DNA from: Gammaproteobacteria bacterium
Lineage (GTDB): Bacteria > Pseudomonadota > Gammaproteobacteria > SZUA-229
Assembly (NCBI GenBank): GCA_026197015.1
Contig: JAPHRB010000051.1
Span: 1-9,911 of the forward strand
Length of the DNA: 9,911 bases
Direction of reading: 5' to 3'
Below, one piece after another: positions 1-5,975 of this stretch. Every line of letters starts with the position of its first letter. Positions within the stretch are counted from its first letter, which is position 1. Below the pieces are notes generated by a model. It did no database searches. It was not told the DNA's origin and was given only the letters and a program-made list of their open reading frames with translations. A program made the translations under genes and the position numbers.

Positions 1-152
1 CCGGTTACTTCCTGCATGTTTAATAATTTATCTAAAGTGTGCTCAATAACGGTTTTATCTTGAAGTTTTAAATATTGCTTTGGCCTGTCAGCTAACATGC
101 GCTTGCCAACACCAGCGGCAGGAATAATGGCCCAGAATTGTTTATTTTGCAT
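1..152 (-). CDS. ispD: IspD, 2-C-methyl-D-erythritol 4-phosphate cytidylyltransferase (N-terminal part, cut by window edge)
   Basis: Only the first 50 codons are visible; the gene continues beyond position 1. The protein begins MQNKQFWAIIPAAGVGKRM, and the PAAGxGxRM stretch is the CTP-binding loop that opens IspD proteins. The following RPKQYLKL and the helix after it (VIEHTLDKLL) also match the family. IspD joins CTP to methylerythritol phosphate in the cytoplasmic MEP route to isoprenoid precursors. The ATG at 152 lies 12 bp after the ftsB stop, and the only ribosome-binding signal is a weak GAG/GG stretch, so translation probably depends on coupling to ftsB. The eno–ftsB–ispD order is typical of gammaproteobacteria. 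The identification rests on the N-terminal motif and gene order. Confidence 0.93.
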   Translation of the reverse strand, partial: MQNKQFWAIIPAAGVGKRMLADRPKQYLKLQDKTVIEHTLDKLLNMQEVT

Positions 153-164
153 TAAGAAACCAAC

Positions 165-443
165 TCATTTAGATGACTGAATTATCTGGTAGAAAGTTTC
201 GTCTTTACCGATCATACCCATCTCACTACGAGCTCGTTCTTCTATAGCGTCTTTTCCCTGTTTTAAGTCTTTAACTTCAGCAGACAGAGATGCATTACGC
301 TCTTCAAGTTTATTTTTTTCTAACTGTTTTTTTTCAATTTCCTGCTCCAGATGTATAACTTCTGGAACAGCTCCGTCACCCACCCATAGTTTGTACTGCA
401 GTAGCAGAAACAGAACCATAAGTAATGACAGTAACCATTTCAA
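165..443 (-). CDS. ftsB: FtsB, bitopic divisome protein
   Basis: A 92-residue protein, slightly shorter than E. coli FtsB (103). Residues 3–20 form one hydrophobic inner-membrane segment, followed by LQYKLWVGDG, a typical FtsB membrane-exit motif. Residues about 28–70 are a charged heptad-rich coiled coil. The C-terminal part (EERARSEMGMI, then DETFYQII) is the conserved FtsB signature. FtsB pairs with FtsL through the coiled coil and, with FtsQ, controls activation of septal peptidoglycan synthesis by FtsWI; most of the protein is periplasmic. The start is unusual: the only in-frame initiation codon after the eno stop that keeps the whole membrane helix is TTG at 443. A nearby ATG at 438 is out of frame. 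No strong Shine-Dalgarno is visible. It sits 18 bp after eno and 12 bp before ispD, so the three are probably co-transcribed. Confidence 0.94.
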   Translation of the reverse strand: MKWLLSLLMVLFLLLQYKLWVGDGAVPEVIHLEQEIEKKQLEKNKLEERNASLSAEVKDLKQGKDAIEERARSEMGMIGKDETFYQIIQSSK

Positions 444-461
444 AAATTTTAACCCGGGTAA

Positions 462-1742
462 TTATTTAAGATGTTTAAAAGCTGACTTGCCAGCATAAAC
501 GGCCTTATCACCTAGTGTTTCTTCAATGCGTAACAGCTGGTTATATTTAGCAACACGATCAGAACGAGATAAAGAACCTGTTTTAATCTGACCTGTGCTA
601 GTTGCTACACATAAATCAGCTATCGTTACATCTTCTGTTTCTCCTGAGCGGTGAGATATTACAGCTGTATAACCTGCATCATGCGCCATATTTATCGCAT
701 CAAGTGTTTCACTTAATGTGCCAATCTGGTTAAATTTGATCAAAATTGAATTAGCGATGCCTTTATCAATACCTTCTTTAAAGATTTTAGTATTTGTAAC
801 GTAAAGATCATCACCCACTAACTGAACCTTATCACCAAGGCGTTCAGTCAATTTAGCCCAACCTTCCCAGTCTGCTTCATCCAGACCATCTTCAATCGAG
901 ATAATTGGGTATTTCTCAACCCAGTCAGCCAGGTAATCAACCATTTCTTCAGCGCTTAATATGCGACTTTCTGAAGCCAGGTTGTAATTGCCGTTCTCGT
1001 AGAATTCAGAACTTGCAACATCAAGCCCAAGATAAACATCTTTACCTGGTTCAAAACCTGCATTTTTAATCGCTTCTAAAATAACTTCAATCGCTTCTTC
1101 ATTCGAAGAAAGATTAGGTGCAAAACCACCTTCATCACCAACTGTTGTTGCCAGACCACGATCAGATAATACTTTTTTCAATGAATGAAAAACTTCTGTG
1201 CCGTAACGTAAAGCTTCTTTAAATGAAGGTGCGCCTACAGGTAAAATCATAAATTCCTGTAAATCAACACTGTTATCCGCATGTGAGCCACCATTAATGA
1301 TATTCATCATAGGTACAGGCAATGTGTATGTGCCATTTCCAAGGTAATCATAAAGGTCTTTGTTTTCAAAATTGGCTGCTGCATGAGCTGATGCAAGTGA
1401 AGCCGCTAAAAGCGCATTAGCACCCAGACGTTGTTTGTTTTCAGTACCATCCAGCTTTAACATGATGTCATCAATCGTGCGTTGTTCACGACAGTCGATA
1501 CCGATTAATGCCTGTTGAATTTCGCCATTCACGTTGGCTACCGCTTTCAATACACCCTTACCCATGTAACGGCTCTTATCATCATCACGTAACTCAATAG
1601 CTTCGCGTGCACCTGTCGATGCGCCTGATGGGACTGCAGCACGGCCGCGTACACCACTTTCTAGAATAACATCTGCTTCCAGTGTTGGGTTACCTCTTGA
1701 ATCGAGAATTTCGCGAGCGATTATTTGCTTAATTTTAGACAT
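462..1742 (-). CDS. eno: Enolase (phosphopyruvate hydratase)
   Basis: A 426-residue protein, close to the usual ~430. It interconverts 2-phosphoglycerate and phosphoenolpyruvate in glycolysis. Visible hallmarks are the mobile active-site loop SGASTG (40–44), GGSH with H154, the catalytic acid E204 in GDEGG, the Mg-binding acids D241 (GLDVASSEF), E284 (SIEDGLDE) and D311 (GDDLYVTN), the catalytic base K336 in LIKFNQIGT, and SHRSGETED (363–371). The N-terminus MSKIKQIIAREILDSRGNPT fits the family, and a GAGG stands 6 bases before the ATG, so the start is secure. The 236-bp gap upstream suggests its own promoter or a processing site, while ftsB follows after 18 bp. In E. coli enolase is also an RNase E degradosome partner; nothing here tests that. 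Confidence 0.98.
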   Translation of the reverse strand: MSKIKQIIAREILDSRGNPTLEADVILESGVRGRAAVPSGASTGAREAIELRDDDKSRYMGKGVLKAVANVNGEIQQALIGIDCREQRTIDDIMLKLDGTENKQRLGANALLAASLASAHAAANFENKDLYDYLGNGTYTLPVPMMNIINGGSHADNSVDLQEFMILPVGAPSFKEALRYGTEVFHSLKKVLSDRGLATTVGDEGGFAPNLSSNEEAIEVILEAIKNAGFEPGKDVYLGLDVASSEFYENGNYNLASESRILSAEEMVDYLADWVEKYPIISIEDGLDEADWEGWAKLTERLGDKVQLVGDDLYVTNTKIFKEGIDKGIANSILIKFNQIGTLSETLDAINMAHDAGYTAVISHRSGETEDVTIADLCVATSTGQIKTGSLSRSDRVAKYNQLLRIEETLGDKAVYAGKSAFKHLK

Positions 1743-1978
1743 GTTTTCCTCAATACTTTCATGTATTTACGTTTGTTTTGTTACTTGGTTTCTAGTTTTT
1801 TTATTGCTTGTTTTCTTATAACCATTTACTTAAAAATGTGTTGTTACATAGTCATGCTTTTATCTGTGTGAGCCAGTTGATAACATAGCTTTACAGTTTA
1901 TCCAGTATGGTAAATTGCTGGAATCCCGATTAAAGCATTCGGGAATAATGAGTTATTTTCTTTTACTAAGCGACTCGT
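1743..1978 (-). promoter_or_regulatory. kdsA–eno intergenic region with two small inverted repeats; probable eno leader/promoter region
   Basis: No convincing ORF lies in these 236 bp. Just after the kdsA stop is an inverted repeat TCCCGA (1924–1929) / TCGGGA (1939–1944) with a 9-base loop. It partly overlaps a second one, TCCAG (1901–1905) / CTGGA (1918–1922). Neither is followed by a T-run in the direction of transcription, so I do not call an intrinsic terminator. Nearer to eno, a TATAAG on the minus strand (1815–1820) is a possible -10 with only a poor -35, which would give a leader of about 65 bases. The spacing suggests that eno can be expressed apart from pyrG–kdsA, but the promoter assignment is weak. 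Confidence 0.35.
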
Positions 1979-2812
1979 TTAAAGTTCAGTTTCTTCAAAT
2001 GCTGAAGATTTAACTAACTCATCAATACCTTTTAAACGACTTAATAAGGCCGCCATTTTACCTAACGGCCAGGCGTTTGGGCCATCACTTAAAGCATTAG
2101 CAGGGTCAGGGTGTGTTTCCATAAACATACCTGAAATACCAGCTGCTACTGCCGCACGAGCCAGAACCGGCACATGCTCTCGCTGGCCACCAGATGTTGC
2201 ACCCTGTCCGCCTGGTAACTGCACCGAATGAGTAGCATCAAATACTACCGGACAATTGGTTTCACGCATAACCGCCAGGGCACGCATATCAGATACCAGA
2301 TTGTTATAACCAAAGGAAACACCTCGATCACAAACCATGATCTGTTCATTTCCAGTGGTTCTGGCTTTATCAACCACGTTTTTCATATCCCAGGGTGCCA
2401 TAAACTGGCCTTTTTTAATATTAATCGGGATACCCGCTGCTGCTGCTTTCAAGATAAAGTTAGTTTGTCGACATAGAAACGCCGGGGTTTGAATAACATC
2501 AACCACTTCAGCAACTTCGTCCATTGGTGTGTCTTCATGAACATCGGTTATTACTGACACACCCACTTCGTCTTTAATTTTTTGCAGGATTCTCAGGCCC
2601 TCAGCCATACCCAAACCCCGAAAACTATCAATTGATGAACGATTTGCCTTATCAAATGATGATTTATAAATAAACGGAATACCCAGTTTATCAGTAATTT
2701 GTTTCAATTCTGTTGCAGTACTCAGTGCCATAGCCTCTGACTCAATAACACATGGGCCTGCGAGTAGAAATAAGGGCTGATCCAGCCCAACCTTGAATCC
2801 GCATAAATCCAT
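1979..2812 (-). CDS. kdsA: KdsA, 3-deoxy-8-phosphooctulonate (KDO-8-P) synthase
   Basis: A 277-residue protein (E. coli 284) that condenses phosphoenolpyruvate with arabinose 5-phosphate, the first committed step to KDO for the LPS inner core; cytoplasmic. Family motifs are LLAGPCVIES (17–25), YKSSFDKANRSS (49–60), ITDVHE (88–93), QTPAFLCRQT (108–117), NIKKGQF (131–137), DRGVSFGYNNLV (162–173), FDATHSVQLPG (191–201) and METHPDP (231–237). C21, H195, E232 and D243 match the four metal ligands of the metal-dependent class, where the E. coli enzyme has Asn in place of the Cys. The ATG overlaps the pyrG stop by one base (TAATG), and a GAGG inside the end of pyrG stands about 9 bases ahead. This gives both a secure start and probable translational coupling. 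pyrG–kdsA is a common gammaproteobacterial pair: KdsB later uses CTP to activate KDO. Confidence 0.98.
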   Translation of the reverse strand: MDLCGFKVGLDQPLFLLAGPCVIESEAMALSTATELKQITDKLGIPFIYKSSFDKANRSSIDSFRGLGMAEGLRILQKIKDEVGVSVITDVHEDTPMDEVAEVVDVIQTPAFLCRQTNFILKAAAAGIPINIKKGQFMAPWDMKNVVDKARTTGNEQIMVCDRGVSFGYNNLVSDMRALAVMRETNCPVVFDATHSVQLPGGQGATSGGQREHVPVLARAAVAAGISGMFMETHPDPANALSDGPNAWPLGKMAALLSRLKGIDELVKSSAFEETEL

Positions 2813-4449
2813 TATGACTGACCTCTTGTATTACGGTGATTACAGGCTGCTTTTATATAGTCTGTAAACAAAGGATGTCCCTTGCGGGGTGTAGAGGTAA
2901 ATTCAGGGTGGAACTGACAGGCCACAAACCAGGGATGATCTGCAACTTCAATTACCTCTACCAAATCACCATCTACTGAACGGCCAGAGAACTTAAGGCC
3001 TTTATCCTCAAGCTCCTTTAAATATGTGTTATTAAACTCGTACCGATGCCGATGACGCTCAGATATTTGTGTCGCATTATAAATTTCTGCGATTTTACTG
3101 CCTTTTTCCAGATCACATGCCTGTGCACCTAAACGCATTGTGCCACCCAAATCAGAATGCTCATCTCGGGTTTCTGTTTCCCCAGTTGTAGATTTCCATT
3201 CAGTGATAAGGCCAATCACCGGGTGTGTTGTGGTTTTATTAAATTCAGTGCTATGTGCATCCTGCATATTTGCTTTATGGCGAGCAAATTCAATAACCGC
3301 GACTTGCATACCCAGGCAAATACCCAGATAAGGTATTTTATTTTCACGGGCGTATTTTACAGCAGCAATCTTGCCTTCAACACCGCGTTTGCCAAAACCA
3401 CCGGGTACTAAAATAGCATCCAGATCATTTAACTGACTCATTTCACCCTGTTCCAGGTCTTCTGAGTCTATATAACGGATATTTACTTTTACCTTGTTCT
3501 GTATCCCCGCGTGACTTAAAGATTCATTTAATGATTTATATGATTCTGTAAGATCAACATACTTACCAACCATGCCGATTGTCACTTCAGACTCCGGGTT
3601 TTCCAGAGCATCAACAACCGCCTGCCAATCTGACATATCGGCTTCTGGAAGATCCAGTCGTAACTTGTCAGCAACGATTTTATCCAGGCCCTGCGCCTGT
3701 AACCATTGCGGGATTTTGTAGATATGATCCAGGTCTTTTGCAGAGATTACGGCTTTTTCTTCTACATTGGTAAAAAGTGAAATTTTTCGGCGATTTTCTA
3801 CTGCTAAATAGGTTTCAGAACGACATAATAAAATATCTGGCTGAATACCAATTGAACGTAATTCTTTTACCGAGTGCTGTGTCGGTTTAGTTTTAACTTC
3901 ACCCGCAGAACGAATATACGGCACCAGTGTGAGGTGCATAAATAATGCACGCTCGTGACCGAGCTCAACCCCCATCTGACGTATTGCTTCAAGGAACGGC
4001 AATGACTCAATGTCACCTACCGTGCCACCGATTTCAACCATCGCAACATCAGCACCTTCTGAACCTTTAATTATGCTACGTTTAATTTCATCGGTGATAT
4101 GAGGAATAACCTGAACAGTACCGCCCAGATATTCTCCGCGACGCTCTTTACGGATAACGGTTTCGTAAATACGTCCGGATGTAAAGTTACTGGCCTGCGA
4201 GGTTCGGGAGTTTACAAACCTTTCGTAATGCCCTAAATCAAGGTCGGTTTCGGCCCCGTCGTCGGTTACATATACCTCACCATGCTGAAACGGGCTCATA
4301 GTGCCTGGGTCTACATTGATGTAAGGGTCGAGCTTGAGCATTTTAACGGTAAGGCCACGGGCCTCAAGAATTGCACCAAGGGAGGCAGCAGCGATTCCTT
4401 TACCCAAGGAAGAAACTACACCACCGGTGATAAATATATAGCGTGTCAT
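2812..4449 (-). CDS. pyrG: PyrG, CTP synthase (glutamine-hydrolysing)
   Basis: A 545-residue protein, exactly the length of E. coli PyrG. It aminates UTP to CTP using ATP and ammonia from glutamine. The N-terminal amidoligase domain (about 1–265) opens with MTRYIFITGG and the P-loop SSLGKG (14–18), followed by KLDPYINVDPGTMSPFQHGEV (39–59) and GGTVGDIES (141–149). The C-terminal class I glutamine amidotransferase domain (about 290–535) has the oxyanion loop PGGFGKRG (349–356), nucleophile C378 in GICLG, and H514 and E516 in FHPEF. The frame stays open upstream to an ATG at 4512, but the family N-terminus and a well-formed promoter whose predicted transcript starts near 4496 both support the ATG at 4449. 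The Shine-Dalgarno is weak (AAGG about 14 bases upstream). kdsA follows with a one-base overlap. Confidence 0.98.
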   Translation of the reverse strand: MTRYIFITGGVVSSLGKGIAAASLGAILEARGLTVKMLKLDPYINVDPGTMSPFQHGEVYVTDDGAETDLDLGHYERFVNSRTSQASNFTSGRIYETVIRKERRGEYLGGTVQVIPHITDEIKRSIIKGSEGADVAMVEIGGTVGDIESLPFLEAIRQMGVELGHERALFMHLTLVPYIRSAGEVKTKPTQHSVKELRSIGIQPDILLCRSETYLAVENRRKISLFTNVEEKAVISAKDLDHIYKIPQWLQAQGLDKIVADKLRLDLPEADMSDWQAVVDALENPESEVTIGMVGKYVDLTESYKSLNESLSHAGIQNKVKVNIRYIDSEDLEQGEMSQLNDLDAILVPGGFGKRGVEGKIAAVKYARENKIPYLGICLGMQVAVIEFARHKANMQDAHSTEFNKTTTHPVIGLITEWKSTTGETETRDEHSDLGGTMRLGAQACDLEKGSKIAEIYNATQISERHRHRYEFNNTYLKELEDKGLKFSGRSVDGDLVEVIEVADHPWFVACQFHPEFTSTPRKGHPLFTDYIKAACNHRNTRGQS

Positions 4450-4502
4450 CAGCTTAATTTTAGCCTTAATAGGAGGGTTTAGGAGCATAGAAATCGCTGT
4501 GT

Positions 4503-4531
4503 ATATTAGCAAAAAATTATTGGTTTCTCAA
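4503..4531 (-). promoter_or_regulatory. Probable sigma-70 promoter of pyrG–kdsA
   Basis: On the minus strand, a -35 element TTGAGA (4531–4526, five of six consensus bases) is followed by exactly 17 bases and a -10 element TAATAT (4508–4503). The -10 is preceded by TGC, an extended -10 feature. Transcription would begin near 4496, leaving an untranslated leader of about 47 bases before the pyrG ATG. This is the best promoter match I found in the window; it is a motif reading only. Confidence 0.6.
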
Positions 4532-4766
4532 TGACTTGTGAGGCAATAAGGCGAATGAGTTTTGACTGTATGAAACATTCCGACAGTTTCTGCTTCATTT
4601 AGTAAGTCAAGATTCAACAACTAACTGTCATAAATTTTTATAATTCATTTCTTTAGTTATGAAATTATCTCTTTGATAGTTCATAATCAATATAAGCAGG
4701 CTACAGAGAGTCAGTTAAAGGCCGTGAAACTCATTACAAATAACATGAACAACTCTATCTATCTTA

Positions 4767-4794
4767 TTGTATTTAAACGTTATTGAGTTATAAG
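4767..4794 (+). promoter_or_regulatory. Possible zapE promoter close to the start codon
   Basis: TTGTAT (4767–4772), 16 bases, then TATAAG (4789–4794). If it is used, transcription would begin around 4801, only one or two bases before the zapE ATG at 4803, giving a leaderless or nearly leaderless message. The absence of a Shine-Dalgarno before this ATG is consistent with that. In such AT-rich DNA a chance match is quite possible. Confidence 0.35.
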
Positions 4795-4802
4795 TTTAAT
4801 TT

Positions 4803-5912
4803 ATGGGCATAATCAACGAATACAACAAGCAATTAGATAATAAGAGCTACCAAACTGATGCAGAACAATATTCTGCTGTGCAGAAGCTTGCACAATTACA
4901 GCAGGATATCAGTCATCTTTTACAGCAAAAGCAAACGTTTGTTTATAAAGTGAAAGCATTATTCAAACTCCCCTTACCCAATGTATCTGGTTGTTATATA
5001 TGGGGAGATGTGGGGCGGGGTAAAACCTGGTTAATGGATATGTTTTTTGACAGTTTTGACAGCGATTCATTAATTGAAGAACGCAAAATAAGACTGCATT
5101 TTCAGCATTTTATGCAAGCCATACATGATCAGCTAAGTTTAATAGGTGAGCAAAAAAAACCTTTAGAATTTATAGCTCGGTCATTTGCCAGCCGTTATCA
5201 ATTAATTTGCCTTGATGAGTTTCATGTTTCAGATATTACCGACGCTATGCTTTTGTACGGGCTGCTTGAAACTTTATTAAAAGAAGGGGTTATTCTAGTT
5301 GTCACATCAAATCAGGTACCAGACAACCTGTATAAAAACGGCTTACAAAGAGAACGGTTTTTACCCGCAATAAAGCTACTTAAACAACATTGCCAGATTA
5401 TTGAGCTTAATGGCGCAGTTGATCACCGTTTGCGTTTACTTGAAAAGGCCGATACCTGGCATTTGTTATCAGATAACAGCGATAGCCTTCTGGAATCTCG
5501 ATTTAATGAACTTATAACCCACCCTGCTCAACGTAATTATAAAATCCATATCAACTATAGGATTATTGAAAGCATTCTCTATACAGACGACATTATATGG
5601 TTAGATTTTTATAAAATATGTGGCAATAAGCGCGGTTCAGCAGATTATATTGAAATTGCCAGACAGTTTCATACTATATTTATTAGCAATATCCCTATTA
5701 TGGATGATGGCCAGAATGATAAAACCAGACGCTTTATAAATATGATTGATGAGTTTTATGATCGCAATGTTAATTTACTGAGTAGCGCGGAATCTCAGCC
5801 CGAATTATTATATACCGGTAAGCAATATGCATTTGAGTTCAAACGCACGATTAGTCGCTTACTGGAGATGCGAAGTCACGAATATATGCAAAGACCTCAC
5901 AAAATAAGCTAG
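4803..5912 (+). CDS. zapE: ZapE, divisome-associated AFG1-like ATPase
   Basis: A 369-residue protein (E. coli ZapE 375). It has the Walker A motif GDVGRGKT (68–75) followed by WLMDMFF, the Walker B motif LICLDEF (134–140) followed by HVSDITDAM, and a sensor region VVTSNQVPDNLY (166–177) with GLQRERFLPAI (180–190). These are typical of the AFG1/ZapE branch of AAA-type P-loop ATPases. The C-terminal part also fits: ADYIEIARQFHTIFISNIP, DEFYDRNVNLLSSA, and FEFKRTISRLLEM near the end. In E. coli ZapE associates with the Z-ring late in division and is needed at high temperature and low oxygen; it is cytoplasmic or membrane-peripheral. No Shine-Dalgarno precedes the ATG, but the N-terminal spacing fits the family. 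It is divergent from pyrG, and a same-strand thioredoxin gene follows after 63 bp. Confidence 0.95.
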   Translation: MGIINEYNKQLDNKSYQTDAEQYSAVQKLAQLQQDISHLLQQKQTFVYKVKALFKLPLPNVSGCYIWGDVGRGKTWLMDMFFDSFDSDSLIEERKIRLHFQHFMQAIHDQLSLIGEQKKPLEFIARSFASRYQLICLDEFHVSDITDAMLLYGLLETLLKEGVILVVTSNQVPDNLYKNGLQRERFLPAIKLLKQHCQIIELNGAVDHRLRLLEKADTWHLLSDNSDSLLESRFNELITHPAQRNYKIHINYRIIESILYTDDIIWLDFYKICGNKRGSADYIEIARQFHTIFISNIPIMDDGQNDKTRRFINMIDEFYDRNVNLLSSAESQPELLYTGKQYAFEFKRTISRLLEMRSHEYMQRPHKIS

Positions 5913-5931
5913 AATAAGCATTAAGTACTAT

Positions 5932-5945
5932 TTTAACCCGTTAAA
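5932..5945. repeat. Short perfect inverted repeat between zapE and the thioredoxin gene
   Basis: TTTAAC (5932–5937), CC, GTTAAA (5940–5945), about 30 bp ahead of the putative ATT start of the downstream gene. The two-base centre is too tight for a full RNA hairpin, so if it is functional it is more likely a DNA-binding site. Chance occurrence is possible in AT-rich sequence. Confidence 0.3.
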
Positions 5946-5975
5946 CTTCAGTCAGCTGGCATATAGGTACTAGAA

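Larger units (their letters stand above)
4450..4802. other. Divergent pyrG / zapE intergenic region
   Basis: These 353 bp separate two divergent genes and hold no convincing ORF. They contain the pyrG promoter (4503–4531) and a possible zapE promoter (4767–4794). A perfect TATAAT occurs on the plus strand at 4639–4644, but without a recognisable -35. Two overlapping inverted repeats lie at 4657–4690: TTATGAA (4657–4663) with TTCATAA (4680–4686), and TTGAT (4673–4677) with ATCAA (4686–4690). A further repeat is GAAAC / GTTTC near 4572–4590. These may be operator sites or hairpins; I recognise no specific regulator. Confidence 0.5.

Noticed and set aside
1924..1944. Intrinsic terminator after kdsA
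   Set aside because: The 6-bp stem is not followed by a T-run on the minus strand, so it lacks the needed second half.
2228..2476. Plus-strand open frame inside kdsA
   Set aside because: It lies entirely opposite the well-conserved kdsA and has no family-like features.
3140..3773. Three plus-strand open frames inside pyrG
   Set aside because: They are antisense shadows of conserved PyrG coding sequence, overlap each other in part and show no plausible protein.
4282..4482. Plus-strand open frame at the 5' end of pyrG
   Set aside because: It is antisense to the conserved P-loop region of PyrG.
4450..4512. N-terminal extension of PyrG from the ATG at 4512
   Set aside because: The protein family starts at MTRYIFITGG (4449), and the extension overlaps the predicted -10 and transcript start.
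4673..4690. FNR-like site TTGAT…ATCAA
   Set aside because: The half-sites are separated by 8 bases rather than the 4 that FNR requires.
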